Of a stretch of 64,000 bases of DNA, positions 17,719-26,725 are shown piece by piece. The translations under genes and the position numbers were made by a program. Each line of letters begins with the position of its first letter. Position 1 is the first letter of the stretch. The notes beneath the pieces are model-generated. The model searched no databases. It saw nothing but the letters and a program-made list of their open reading frames with translations, and was not told the origin of the DNA. This DNA is from UBA2357 sp002344625 (GTDB taxonomy: Bacteria > Pseudomonadota > Gammaproteobacteria > Burkholderiales > Rhodocyclaceae), in assembly GCA_937995335.1 (NCBI GenBank), contig CALKIH010000052.1, positions 1 through 64,000 on the forward strand. The letters are read 5' to 3'.

Positions 17719-17964
17719 ATGAGCAACAAAGGGCAACTTTTACAAGACCCGTTCCTGAATACCTTGCGTCGCGAGCACATTCCGGTGTCCATCTATCTCG
17801 TCAATGGCATCAAGCTGCAAGGCCAGATCGACTCGTTCGACCAGTACGTGGTGTTGCTCAAGAACACCGTGACCCAGATGGTATACAAGCACGCGATCTC
17901 GACCGTCGTGCCGGCGCGCCCGGTCAACATCCAGCAACAGGAGCCGGGTGATAGCAATAGCTGA
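17719..17964 (+). CDS. hfq: RNA chaperone Hfq
   Basis: Hfq has 81 residues. It opens NKGQLLQDPFLNTLRREHIP. Sm1 is VYLVNGIKLQGQIDSFDQYV with one conservative change (ISIYLVNG-type), and Sm2 is VYKHAISTVVPARP. The hexamer binds sRNAs and A-rich or U-rich tails. GAGGTC lies 8 bases before the ATG. The 102-base gap before it is AT-richer than its surroundings (TATACATTCACAATAAGATA), so hfq probably has its own promoter although no clean -35 is seen. hflX-hflK-hflC follow in the classic order. Confidence 0.98.
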   Translation: MSNKGQLLQDPFLNTLRREHIPVSIYLVNGIKLQGQIDSFDQYVVLLKNTVTQMVYKHAISTVVPARPVNIQQQEPGDSNS

Positions 17965-18008
17965 TGTTCGTGTTGCGACGGCGTTTGCCGGCTGCGTGAC
18001 GGGCGCGC

Positions 18009-19154
18009 ATGTTTGAGCGGCCCGTATCGGGCGAGCGCGCCGTCCTGGTGCAGCTCGACCTCAATCAGGGCATGCTCGACGAGCGGGTCGCGGAAGCGAA
18101 GCTACTGGTCGAGAGTGCCGGTGCTAGCGTGGAGTCGGTAGTGGGCGGGCGGCGGGCACGGCCGGATCCGGCCCTGTTCGCGGGGTCGGGCAAAGTCGAG
18201 GAGATCGCAGCTGAACTGCGGGCGCACGAGGGCGACTTGGTGGTGTTCAATCACGCGCTGTCGCCCGGGCAGCAGCGCAATCTCGAGCGCGCCCTGCAAT
18301 GCCGCGTGGTCGACCGTACCGCGTTGATACTCGACATCTTCGCGTTGCGGGCACGTAGCCATGAAGGCAAGCTGCAGGTCGAGCTCGCGCAGCTCGACCA
18401 TCTCTCTACCCGCCTGATTCGCGGCTGGACGCACCTCGAACGGCAAAAAGGGGGCATCGGCCTGCGGGGGCCGGGTGAAACCCAGCTCGAAACCGACCGC
18501 AGACTGCTTGGGATACGCGTCAAGACCCTGAAGGCACGCCTGGCCAAGATCGGCAAGCAGCGCGAAGTACGGCGGCGCGGCAGGGCGCGGCGCGACATGC
18601 TTTCGGTTTCGATCGTCGGCTACACCAATGCGGGCAAGTCGACGCTGTTCAATGCGATGACCAAGGCCGGTGCGTATGCGGCCGACCAGCTGTTCGCGAC
18701 GCTGGACACGACCTCGCGGCGGCTCTATGTCGGCGACGTGGGGAACGTTGTCCTCTCGGACACGGTCGGATTCATTCGCGACCTTCCGCATGCGCTGGTG
18801 GCGGCATTCCAGGCGACGCTCGAAGAAACCGCCAATGCAGACCTGCTTCTGCATGTGGTGGATTCGGCAAGCGAAGATCGCGACTCCCAGATCGAGGCGG
18901 TCAACAAGGTGCTCACCGAGATTGGTGCAGGTGACGTGCCGCAGATCATGGTGTTCAACAAGATCGACCTCACGTTGGCTCCGGCGGCGGTCAAGCGCGA
19001 CGAATGTGGTAACATCGTGCGCGTTTTTTTGAGCGCCGGGACGGGTGATGGGCTGGGACTGCTGCGTGATGCGCTCGCGGAAGCCGCGCGCATGGCGGCA
19101 TCCGCGACGGATGCCGCGGCAGAACTCGATACAAACATTGATCGATTCAATTAA
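18009..19154 (+). CDS. hflX: Ribosome-splitting GTPase HflX
   Basis: HflX has 381 residues. The N-terminal HflX domain contains DPALFAGSGKVEEIAAEL and FNHALSPGQQRNLERALQCR, then a helical linker with GGIGLRGPGETQLETDRR. The G domain has P-loop VGYTNAGKSTLFNAM, DTVGFIRDLPHALVAAF and NKID. It splits or rescues stalled 70S ribosomes under heat stress in other bacteria. It lies between hfq and hflK and ends 21 bases before the latter. Confidence 0.97.
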   Translation: MFERPVSGERAVLVQLDLNQGMLDERVAEAKLLVESAGASVESVVGGRRARPDPALFAGSGKVEEIAAELRAHEGDLVVFNHALSPGQQRNLERALQCRVVDRTALILDIFALRARSHEGKLQVELAQLDHLSTRLIRGWTHLERQKGGIGLRGPGETQLETDRRLLGIRVKTLKARLAKIGKQREVRRRGRARRDMLSVSIVGYTNAGKSTLFNAMTKAGAYAADQLFATLDTTSRRLYVGDVGNVVLSDTVGFIRDLPHALVAAFQATLEETANADLLLHVVDSASEDRDSQIEAVNKVLTEIGAGDVPQIMVFNKIDLTLAPAAVKRDECGNIVRVFLSAGTGDGLGLLRDALAEAARMAASATDAAAELDTNIDRFN

Positions 19155-19175
19155 ACCGTGATTACAGGCGCTCTA

Positions 19176-20423
19176 ATGTCATTAAATGATCCGCGCTGGG
19201 GTAATAACCAGGGCAACGACGACGACCGGCCAGGCGACAAGCGGCGGGGAGATAACCAGGGGCCGCCGGACCTCGAAGATGTATGGCGCGATTTCAATCA
19301 GCGCCTTCAAGGCATATTCGGCGGCAGGCGCGGCGGCGGATCGGGCGGCGGGGGTGGTGGTGGCCAGCAGTTGCCGCAGCTCTCGCCCAAGCAGTTTACC
19401 GGCGGAATCGGCGTGTTGCTGGTCTTGGCCGTCGTGGTGTGGCTGGCCAGTGGTTTCTACATCGTCAATGCCAACGAGCGCGGGGTGGTGCTGCGTTTCG
19501 GCAAGTTCGTCCAGACGACCGAGCCGGGCCTTCGCTGGCGTCTTCCGTTTCCGATCGAGAGCCACGAGACGGTCGATCTGAGCGGGGTTCGGACCGTCGA
19601 GGTCGGCTATCGCGGCACGGAGCGGAACAAGGTGTTGCGCGAGGCCCTGATGCTCACCGACGATGCGAACATCATCAATATCCAGTTCGCCGTCCAGTAT
19701 GTGCTGAAGAGCCCGGAAGACTTCCTGTTCAACAACCGCTATCCGGATGACTCCGTGATCCAGGCCGCAGAGTCCGCGATGCGCGAGATCGTCGGCAAGA
19801 GCCGCATGGACTTCGTGCTTTACGAGGGACGCGAAGAGATCGCGGCGAGCGCCCAGCAACTGACGCAGACGATTCTCGATCGCTACCAGACGGGTATCCT
19901 GATCAGCCGTGTGACGATGCAGAACGCGCAACCGCCGGAGCAGGTGCAGGCGGCATTCGATGACGCCGTCAAGGCCGGGCAGGATCGCGAGCGCCAGCGC
20001 AACGAGGGCGAGGCGTACGCGAACAACGTCGTACCGCGCGCACGGGGTACCGCGGCGCGGATGTTGGAAGAGGCGAATGCACACCGGGAGCGCGTGGTCG
20101 CCAACGCCGAAGGCGAGGCATCGCGGTTCAACCAGATCTATGCCGAATTCAGCCGGGCGCCGGAAGTCACGCGCGAACGCCTTTACATCGAGACCATGCA
20201 GCAGGTGTTCTCGAGCACCAACAAGGTCTTCGTGGACGCGCAGGGCAGCAACAACCTGATGCTGATGCCGCTCGACAAGCTGCTCCAGGGGGTTGCGGCT
20301 GCGGCGGCGCCCGCGGCGGCGAGTGCCCCGGCGGCTCAGAGTCCCGCGCCTCGCCAGTCCGAGTCCGTTTTCGATCCGCGTGATCGCGACATGATGCGCA
20401 ACCGCGATTTGGGAGCCCGATGA
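19176..20423 (+). CDS. hflK: FtsH-modulating membrane protein HflK
   Basis: HflK has 415 residues. A polar N-terminus rich in Asn/Asp and then in glycine (GGGSGGGGGGGQQ) precedes one TM helix (about residues 75-98). An SPFH/band-7 domain follows (ANERGVVLRFGKFVQTTEPG) with a long coiled-coil (AGQDRERQRNEGEAYANNVV ...). With HflC it forms the periplasmic cage around FtsH. The ATG at 19176 begins MSLNDPRWG, the conserved HflK start; a GTG 18 bases upstream is possible. Neither has a good Shine-Dalgarno. The end overlaps hflC (ATGA). Confidence 0.96.
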   Translation: MSLNDPRWGNNQGNDDDRPGDKRRGDNQGPPDLEDVWRDFNQRLQGIFGGRRGGGSGGGGGGGQQLPQLSPKQFTGGIGVLLVLAVVVWLASGFYIVNANERGVVLRFGKFVQTTEPGLRWRLPFPIESHETVDLSGVRTVEVGYRGTERNKVLREALMLTDDANIINIQFAVQYVLKSPEDFLFNNRYPDDSVIQAAESAMREIVGKSRMDFVLYEGREEIAASAQQLTQTILDRYQTGILISRVTMQNAQPPEQVQAAFDDAVKAGQDRERQRNEGEAYANNVVPRARGTAARMLEEANAHRERVVANAEGEASRFNQIYAEFSRAPEVTRERLYIETMQQVFSSTNKVFVDAQGSNNLMLMPLDKLLQGVAAAAAPAAASAPAAQSPAPRQSESVFDPRDRDMMRNRDLGAR

Positions 20424-21301
20424 TGAGTAGCCTAAGGTATGTGGGTGGCGCGGCGCTGTTCGCCGCCGCGCTGGCTTCGATGTCGGTCTTCACCGTGGAT
20501 CAGCGCGAGTTCGCGGTCGTGTTCCAGCTCGGTGAGGTGAAGCACGTCATCGAGCAGCCCGGATTGCAGTTCAAGATTCCCTTGATCCAGAACGTCCGCT
20601 TCTTCGATCGACGCATCCTGACGATCGACACGCCCGAGCCGGAGCGCTTCATCACGGCCGAGAAGCAGAACGTGCTCGTCGATCACTTCGTCAAGTGGCG
20701 GATCGTCGATCCCAAGCTCTTCTACATTTCGGTGGCCGGCGACGAAACGCGGGCGCGCACGCGTCTGCTGCAGACCGTCAATGGTGCGTTGCGTGAAGAG
20801 TTCGGTCGCCGCACCGTGCCCGACGTGGTGTCGGGCGAACGCGATCTGATCATGGAGAACATGCGGGTGCGCGCCGACAACGATGCGCGTCAGATCGGGG
20901 TGCAGATTCTCGACGTGCGGCTCAAGCGCGTCGATCTGCCGACCGAAGTCTCCGAGTCGGTCTTCCGCCGGATGGAGGCCGAGCGAACCCGGGTGGCGAA
21001 CGACCTGCGATCTCAGGGGGCGGCGATCGCCGAGCAGATTCGCGCCGACGCGGATCGCCAGCGGGTCGTCATCATCGCCGAAGCCAACCGCGAAGCGCAG
21101 AAGCTGATGGGTGAGGGGGACGCGCGCGCGATTTCGATCTATGCCGACGCGTTTGGCCAGAATCCGGAGTTCTATGCGTTCTCGCGTAGCCTGGAGGCGT
21201 ATCGCGAGAGCTTCACCGGCAGCAATGACGTGATGGTGGTCGATCCGTCCTCGGACTTCTTCCGCTTCCTCAAGAGCCCCACAGGGGACGCAAATAACTG
21301 A
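20420..21301 (+). CDS. hflC: FtsH-modulating membrane protein HflC
   Basis: HflC has 293 residues. An N-terminal TM anchor (about residues 8-25) is followed by a band-7 domain starting VDQREFAVVFQLGEVKHVIE, then TPEPERFITAEKQNVLVDHF and the coiled-coil EAERTRVANDLRSQGAAIAE. The C-terminal FYAFSRSLEAYRESF is a family hallmark. It is the partner of HflK in the FtsH regulatory complex. It starts inside the hflK stop codon, so translation is coupled. A second ATG three bases later is an equal alternative. Confidence 0.96.
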   Translation: MMSSLRYVGGAALFAAALASMSVFTVDQREFAVVFQLGEVKHVIEQPGLQFKIPLIQNVRFFDRRILTIDTPEPERFITAEKQNVLVDHFVKWRIVDPKLFYISVAGDETRARTRLLQTVNGALREEFGRRTVPDVVSGERDLIMENMRVRADNDARQIGVQILDVRLKRVDLPTEVSESVFRRMEAERTRVANDLRSQGAAIAEQIRADADRQRVVIIAEANREAQKLMGEGDARAISIYADAFGQNPEFYAFSRSLEAYRESFTGSNDVMVVDPSSDFFRFLKSPTGDANN

Positions 21302-21305
21302 GTCG

Positions 21306-21491
21306 ATGGGTAGTACCCTGCTCGCTGCCTTCGCACTGATGTTGGTGATCGAAGGCATTCTTCCCTTCGTCGCGCCGGCGCGCTGGCGCGAAACCTTCTT
21401 GCAGCTGGCCAGGTTGGCCGATGGTCAGATCCGCTTCATCGGACTGACGTCGATGTTGATCGGGGTGATGCTGTTGTTCGTGGTGATCTGA
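21306..21491 (+). CDS. DUF2065 (YjeT-like) small membrane protein
   Basis: This 61-residue protein is almost entirely two hydrophobic helices (about 3-22 and 42-60) with a polar turn APARWRETFLQLARLADGQI. That matches the DUF2065/YjeT family of small inner-membrane proteins, which regularly sits between hflC and purA or hisZ. Gaps of 4 bases on both sides place it in the hfl operon. Function is unknown. Association with the HflKC-FtsH complex is only suggested by position. Confidence 0.88.
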   Translation: MGSTLLAAFALMLVIEGILPFVAPARWRETFLQLARLADGQIRFIGLTSMLIGVMLLFVVI

Positions 21492-21495
21492 TTCC

Positions 21496-22650
21496 ATGCG
21501 CTGGCTACTCCCCGACCATATCCAGGACACCCTGCCGCCCGAGGCGGACAAGCTCGAGGCCTTGCGCCGTCGTCTGCTCGATGCGTTCCGGAGCCATGGC
21601 TATCAACTGGTCATGCCCCCTCTGCTCGAGTATCTCGATTCACTCACGACCGGTGCCGGACAGGATCTCGAGCTCAGGACTTTCAAGCTGGTCGATCAAC
21701 TGACCGGCCGCAGCATGGGCGTGCGTGCCGACATGACGCCGCAGGTCGCGCGCATCGACGCCCAGTTGCTGAACCGGCGCGGGGTGTCACGGCTCTGCTA
21801 CTGTGCGAGCGTGCTGCACTCGTTGCCGTCGACACTGACGGCAACGCGCGAGCCGATGCAGCTGGGGGCGGAGCTCTATGGGCATGCGGGTCTCGAGGCG
21901 GATGTCGAGATCATCCGGCTGCTGGCCGAGGTCATGCAGGTTGCCGAGGTGCCGGCCAGCCGGATCGACATCGGCCACGTGGGCTTGTTCCGCGTGCTCG
22001 CGGCGCGTGCGGGGATCGAGCCCGAACGTGAAGAAGCCTTGTTCGATCTGCTCCAGGCGAAGGATGTGCCGGGCTTGGGCGAGTTCGTCGCGCATGTGGC
22101 CGATCCATGGCGCAAGGCGCTGATGGCGCTGCCTGGTCTGTATGGCGCCGCTGCGGTGCTGGAGCGCGCCCGTGCCTGTCTGCCGGACGACGCCGACGTC
22201 GTGCGAGCGCTCGACGAGATGCGCTCGCTGGCAGACGCGCTTGGCGATCTGCCGATCAGCTTTGACCTTGCCGATCTGCGCGGCTATCACTATCACAGCG
22301 GCGTCGTGTTCGCCGCCTATGGCAATGGTGCCGCGTCGGCGCTTGCGCTGGGCGGGCGCTACGACTTGTTGGGCACGGCCTTCGGGCGCGGCCGGGCGGC
22401 CACCGGGTTCAGCCTCGATCTGCGCCAACTCGCGATGGGCCTGCCCGAAGCGGCGGCAGTCGGGGCGGTGCTCGCCCCGCGCGACAATGATCCGGCGCTG
22501 CGTGAAGCGGTGCTTTCCTTGCGCGCGGCGGGCGAGGTGGTCATGATCGCGCTGCCGGGGCACGAAACAACATGGAACGAAGCCGGTTGTGACCGGCAAC
22601 TGGTCAGGCGCGCAGGCGCATGGGTCGTCGAGGCGCTTCAGGGAGAATAG
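21496..22650 (+). CDS. hisZ: ATP phosphoribosyltransferase regulatory subunit HisZ
   Basis: HisZ has 384 residues and is a HisRS paralogue that cannot charge tRNA but activates the short form of HisG, the first enzyme of histidine synthesis. It has the class II core (FRSHGYQLVMPPLLEYLDSL, MGVRADMTPQVARIDAQLLN), lacks the HisRS anticodon-binding domain and has a diverged histidine-binding loop. LRGYHYHSGVVFAAYGNGAA, LALGGRYDLLGTAFGRGRAA and TGFSLDLRQLAM are typical. hisG is not in the window. The hflC-hisZ-purA order is common in Betaproteobacteria. Confidence 0.94.
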   Translation: MRWLLPDHIQDTLPPEADKLEALRRRLLDAFRSHGYQLVMPPLLEYLDSLTTGAGQDLELRTFKLVDQLTGRSMGVRADMTPQVARIDAQLLNRRGVSRLCYCASVLHSLPSTLTATREPMQLGAELYGHAGLEADVEIIRLLAEVMQVAEVPASRIDIGHVGLFRVLAARAGIEPEREEALFDLLQAKDVPGLGEFVAHVADPWRKALMALPGLYGAAAVLERARACLPDDADVVRALDEMRSLADALGDLPISFDLADLRGYHYHSGVVFAAYGNGAASALALGGRYDLLGTAFGRGRAATGFSLDLRQLAMGLPEAAAVGAVLAPRDNDPALREAVLSLRAAGEVVMIALPGHETTWNEAGCDRQLVRRAGAWVVEALQGE

Positions 22651-22655
22651 GACAA

Positions 22656-23966
22656 ATGGCAAAGAACGTCGTCGTGGTGGGTACGCAGTGGGGGGACGAA
22701 GGCAAAGGCAAGATCGTCGACTGGCTGACCGACCACGCGCAGGGGGTGGTGCGCTTCCAGGGAGGGCACAATGCGGGCCATACCCTGGTCATCGGCACGA
22801 GCGAGTACAAGCTCAATCTGGTGCCGTCGGGAATCGTACGCGAAGAAGTGGCCTGCTACATCGGTAACGGGGTCGTCCTGAACGTTCGTCACCTGCTCGA
22901 GGAGATCGGCAAGCTGGAGGCCGGTGGAATCAAGGTCCGCGAGCGCCTCAGGATCAGCCCGGGGTGCCCGCTGATCCTCGGTTATCACGTCGCCTTGGAC
23001 CTTGCGCGCGAAGCCGCCAAGAGTGCCGACAAGAAGATCGGCACCACCGGCAAGGGGATCGGGCCGGCCTACGAGGACAAGGTCGCGCGGCGTGCGCTGC
23101 GGGTGTACGACCTGTACGCGCCGGAGCGGTTTGCCGAGAAGTTGCGGGCTAATCTCGAATATCACAACTTCGTCCTCACCGAGCATCTCGGGGCGGAGGC
23201 GGTCGATTTCGACACCGAGTACAAGCAGGCGATGGATGATGCGGAGAAGATCCGCCCGATGGTCGCGGATGTATCGGCGGAACTCTATGCCGTGAACAAG
23301 GCCGGCGGTAGCCTGTTGTTCGAAGGTGCGCAGGGTACGCTGCTCGACATCGATCATGGCACGTATCCGTTCGTGACCTCCAGCAACTGTGTGGCCGGAC
23401 AGGCGGCCGCGGGCTCGGGGGTGGGGCCGGGGCGCCTGCACTACGTGCTTGGCATCACCAAGGCCTATTGCACCCGGGTGGGCGGTGGCCCGTTCCCTAC
23501 CGAACTCGATATCGAGACGGTGGGCGCGCCAGGTGAGCGGATGTCCACCAAGGGCAGGGAGTTCGGCACCGTGACCGGGCGCAAGCGCCGCTGCGGCTGG
23601 CTGGACCTGGCGGCGCTGAAACGTTCGATCATCATCAATGGCGTGACCGGCTTGTGCATCACCAAGCTCGACGTGCTCGACGGAATCGAGGAACTCAAGC
23701 TCTGCACCGGTTACATGCTCGACGGGCAGCGCATCGATCTGCTGCCGATGGGCTCCGAAGAGGTCATTCGCTGCGAACCGATCTACGAAACGATGGCGGG
23801 TTGGTCAGGAACCACCTTCGGGGCGCAGACCTGGGATGCGCTGCCGCTGGAGGCGCGTGCCTACCTGCATCGGATCGAGGAAATCTGCGAGGTGCCGATC
23901 GACGTGATCTCGACCGGCCCCGAGCGCGATGAAACCATTCTCCGCCGGCATCCTTTCGGTGCCTGA
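22656..23966 (+). CDS. purA: Adenylosuccinate synthetase
   Basis: PurA has 436 residues and catalyses GTP-dependent condensation of IMP with aspartate on the way to AMP. It begins MAKNVVVVGTQWGDEGKGKI, the family N-terminus with the P-loop, followed by FQGGHNAGHTLVIG. Later motifs are GTTGKGIGPAYEDKVARRAL, LFEGAQGTLLDIDHGTYPFV and TGRKRRCGWLDLAALKRS. The ATG at 22656 lies 5 bases after hisZ and is preceded by GGGAGAA. Last gene of the hfl-hisZ-purA run. Confidence 0.98.
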   Translation: MAKNVVVVGTQWGDEGKGKIVDWLTDHAQGVVRFQGGHNAGHTLVIGTSEYKLNLVPSGIVREEVACYIGNGVVLNVRHLLEEIGKLEAGGIKVRERLRISPGCPLILGYHVALDLAREAAKSADKKIGTTGKGIGPAYEDKVARRALRVYDLYAPERFAEKLRANLEYHNFVLTEHLGAEAVDFDTEYKQAMDDAEKIRPMVADVSAELYAVNKAGGSLLFEGAQGTLLDIDHGTYPFVTSSNCVAGQAAAGSGVGPGRLHYVLGITKAYCTRVGGGPFPTELDIETVGAPGERMSTKGREFGTVTGRKRRCGWLDLAALKRSIIINGVTGLCITKLDVLDGIEELKLCTGYMLDGQRIDLLPMGSEEVIRCEPIYETMAGWSGTTFGAQTWDALPLEARAYLHRIEEICEVPIDVISTGPERDETILRRHPFGA

Positions 23967-24106
23967 CCCTGTGTGCGGACCCGGTGGGCAATTCACCACC
24001 GGCGCCCGCGCAGATATCGCGACGAACGACAGGGCCCACGGCCCGAACGTCGCGATACCCCGGATATCTTCATGCAAGGCTTTGCGGGTGCACACGTGGT
24101 GGACGA

Positions 24107-24130
24107 CAAAAAGCCGATCATTCGACCGGC
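24107..24130 (-). terminator. Rho-independent terminator of tRNA-Leu(CAG)
   Basis: Read on the minus strand, a 7-bp stem (GCCGGTC / GATCGGC, one G-U pair) with a GAAT loop is followed by TTTTT. It lies 16 bases past the tRNA 3' end. Confidence 0.75.
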
Positions 24131-24145
24131 CTTTGCTTGAAACTT

Positions 24146-24230
24146 TGGTGCCCAGAAGAGGACTCGAACCTCCACACCTTGCAGTACTAGTACCTGAAAC
24201 TAGCGCGTCTACCAATTCCGCCATCTGGGC
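24146..24230 (-). tRNA. tRNA-Leu (anticodon CAG)
   Basis: On the minus strand, 85 bases fold as a class II tRNA: 5' GCCCAGA pairs with TCTGGGC near the 3' end, followed by A and an encoded CCA. The anticodon stem CTAGT / ACTAG closes the loop ttCAGgt, giving anticodon CAG (reads CUG). GGTTCGAGTCC forms the T-arm. It has a strong promoter and its own terminator. Confidence 0.96.
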
Positions 24231-24241
24231 GACAGACGCGC

Positions 24242-24269
24242 ATTATAAGCATGATCAGAAGAAAGTCAA
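24242..24269 (-). promoter_or_regulatory. Sigma-70 promoter of tRNA-Leu(CAG)
   Basis: On the minus strand TTGACT is followed after 16 bases by a consensus TATAAT. The tRNA starts 11 bases downstream of the -10 hexamer. The start codon of rnr overlaps the far end of the -35 element on the other strand. Confidence 0.85.
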
Positions 24270-26725
24270 TGACTGAAAAAACAAACAAGAAAGTTCGTGG
24301 CCGAGCCGCCAAGACCACGGGTCCGAGTGCGATTCGCCGTGCCGATCCATTTTTCGAGCGGGAAGTCGCGAGCTACGAAAACCCGCTCCCCAGCCGCGAG
24401 TACATCACGCAAGTGCTGGCCGAGCAGGGGGTGCCGCTGCAGTTCGACGCCTTGTGTGCGTTGCTCGATATCCGGGCGGATGAAGCGGGTCTGTTCGAAC
24501 GGCGCCTGCGTGCGATGGAGCGCGATGGGCAGGTGCTGCGCAACCGCCGCGAGGCGTTCATTCTGCCGGACAAGGCCGATCTGTTTGCGGGGCGGGTCGC
24601 GGGTCATGCCGACGGGTTCGGTTTCGTGATTCGCGACGACAAGCAGCCCGACGTATTCCTCGGGCCCAAGGACATGCGCGAGGTCCTGCACGGGGATCGC
24701 GTGATCGCACGCATCGTCGGCGTCGATCGCCGCGGGCGTCCGGAGGGGCGCATCGTCGAAATCCTGGAACGGGCCAATCGACGCGTGGTCGGGCGGGTGT
24801 TGAGCGAGCATGGCGTGCTGATCGTGGTGCCGGAAGACCGGCGCATTGCGCAGGACATCCTGGTCGCGCCGGGCGGCAAGGCGCCGGTCGAGGGCCAGGT
24901 CGTGACGGTCGAGCTGATCGAGCAGCCGACCAAGTTTGCCCAGCCCATCGGACGCATCGTCGAGGTACTCGGCAACTACATGGACGACGGCATGGAGATC
25001 GAGATTGCGCTGCGCAAGCATGATCTGCCGTTCGAGTTTTCCGACGAGGCCAAGGCCGAGACGCGCAAGCTGCCCGCCAAGGTCCGCAAGCTCGACCTCA
25101 AGGGGCGCGAGGACATCACGGCACTGCCGCTGGTGACGATCGACGGCGAGACCGCCAAGGATTTCGATGACGCGGTCTACTGCGAGCGGCAGGGGCGCGG
25201 TTTTCGCCTGATCGTCGCGATCGCCGATGTGTCGCACTATGTCAAGCCGGGCAGCGCGCTCGACGGCGATGGTTTCGAGCGCGGCAATTCGGTGTACTTT
25301 CCGCGCCGGGTCATTCCCATGCTGCCCGAAAAACTCAGCAATGGCTTGTGTTCACTGGTGCCCGAAGTCGAGCGACTGTGCATGGTGTGCGACATGAGCA
25401 TCTCGATGAGCGGGGCGATCAAGGCCTATCGCTTCTATCCTGCGGTGATGTTCTCGCACGCGCGCCTGACCTACACCCGGGTCGCGGCCGCTCTGTACGA
25501 ACGCGACGACACCGCGCGCGACGAACTCGCGCCGCTGCTGCCGCATCTCGAGAACCTCGACAAACTGTTCCGGGTGCTGCTCAAGGCGCGTGCCAAACGT
25601 GGTGCGATCGATTTCGAGACCACCGAAACCCGCATGATCTTCGACGACAACGGCAAGATCGAGCGGATCGTGCCCGAGGTACGCAACGATGCGCATCGCC
25701 TGATCGAAGAGTGCATGCTCGCGGCCAACGTGTGTGCCTCGAACTTTCTGCAGGCGCGCGATCAGCCGGCGCTTTATCGCATTCATGAAGGGCCGACCCC
25801 CGAGAAGCTCGAAAAGCTCAGGACTTTTCTGGCCGAATTCGGATTCGGGCTCGGCGGCGGTGACGAGCCGAGCGCCAAGGACTACGGCAAGCTGCTCGAG
25901 CAGGTCAAGGCGCGCCCCGATGCGCAGCTATTGCAGACGGTGATGCTGCGTTCCTTGCGCCAGGCGGTGTATAGCCCCGACAACGTCGGCCACTTCGGGC
26001 TCGCCTACGATGCCTACACCCACTTCACGTCGCCGATCCGGCGCTATCCCGACCTGCTGGTGCATCGCGCGATCAAGGCCGCGATCAAGGGCGAAAGACT
26101 GGGCATGGGCGATCTCGACGCGATCGGGATGCACTGCTCGGCGACTGAAAGGCGTGCCGACGATGCGACCCGCGACGTGGTTGCGTGGCTGAAGTGCCAC
26201 TTCATGCGCGACAAGGTCGGCGAGGAGTTCGAGGGATCGGTTTCGGCGGTGGTCCCGTTCGGCTTGTTCGTGGCGCTCGACGATATCTTCATCGAGGGGC
26301 TGGTGCATATTTCCGACCTTGGTGCCGACTATTTCCACTATGACGAGACCCGGCACGAGATCGCGGGTGAGCGTACCGGTGTCCGCTACCGGCTGTCCGA
26401 CCGCATCCGGGTGCAGGTCGTGAGGGTGGATCTCGAAACCAGCAAGATCGATTTCCGCCTTGCCGCGGACGGCGAACGTGCGCCGCGTCAGGCTGGCAGG
26501 CCCGGGCGTGGCGGCGCGGCTGAGGGGGCGGCCGAAAGATCGGTGCCCGTGACCGGGCCCGCACCGGTGAAGCTTGCGACCAAGCCCGCGCCAAAGGCAA
26601 AGGCCGCCGCCAAGAAGAAGGCGCCGACAAAAGAGAAGGCGCCGGCGAAAGCACGGCGTGGCACGGCCGCGGGGGTAGAATCCGCAACTCGTTCGAACAA
26701 GACCAAAGGCAAGCGTCGTGGCTAG
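24269..26725 (+). CDS. rnr: Ribonuclease R
   Basis: RNase R has 818 residues and is a processive 3'-5' exoribonuclease that unwinds structured RNA. An N-terminal HTH/cold-shock region (about 30-240) is followed by the RNB domain, which has the catalytic acidic cluster in TIDGETAKDFDDAVYCERQG and the motif HFTSPIRRYPDLLVHRAIKA. An S1 domain begins at EFEGSVSAVVPFGLFVALDD. The tail (about 740-818) is very rich in Lys, Ala and Pro, typical of RNase R and important for structured substrates. The ATG at 24269 follows AGAAGAAAG; an ATG 18 bases upstream is possible. It overlaps rlmB by 8 bases. Confidence 0.96.
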   Translation: MTEKTNKKVRGRAAKTTGPSAIRRADPFFEREVASYENPLPSREYITQVLAEQGVPLQFDALCALLDIRADEAGLFERRLRAMERDGQVLRNRREAFILPDKADLFAGRVAGHADGFGFVIRDDKQPDVFLGPKDMREVLHGDRVIARIVGVDRRGRPEGRIVEILERANRRVVGRVLSEHGVLIVVPEDRRIAQDILVAPGGKAPVEGQVVTVELIEQPTKFAQPIGRIVEVLGNYMDDGMEIEIALRKHDLPFEFSDEAKAETRKLPAKVRKLDLKGREDITALPLVTIDGETAKDFDDAVYCERQGRGFRLIVAIADVSHYVKPGSALDGDGFERGNSVYFPRRVIPMLPEKLSNGLCSLVPEVERLCMVCDMSISMSGAIKAYRFYPAVMFSHARLTYTRVAAALYERDDTARDELAPLLPHLENLDKLFRVLLKARAKRGAIDFETTETRMIFDDNGKIERIVPEVRNDAHRLIEECMLAANVCASNFLQARDQPALYRIHEGPTPEKLEKLRTFLAEFGFGLGGGDEPSAKDYGKLLEQVKARPDAQLLQTVMLRSLRQAVYSPDNVGHFGLAYDAYTHFTSPIRRYPDLLVHRAIKAAIKGERLGMGDLDAIGMHCSATERRADDATRDVVAWLKCHFMRDKVGEEFEGSVSAVVPFGLFVALDDIFIEGLVHISDLGADYFHYDETRHEIAGERTGVRYRLSDRIRVQVVRVDLETSKIDFRLAADGERAPRQAGRPGRGGAAEGAAERSVPVTGPAPVKLATKPAPKAKAAAKKKAPTKEKAPAKARRGTAAGVESATRSNKTKGKRRG
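26676..26681 (+). promoter_or_regulatory. Possible internal -10 element for rlmB
   Basis: TAGAAT occurs inside the 3' end of rnr, 36 bases before the rlmB GTG. No clear -35 is visible. It has the same form as the -10 candidates before dnaX and tamA, so it is noted as a possible promoter. Confidence 0.25.
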
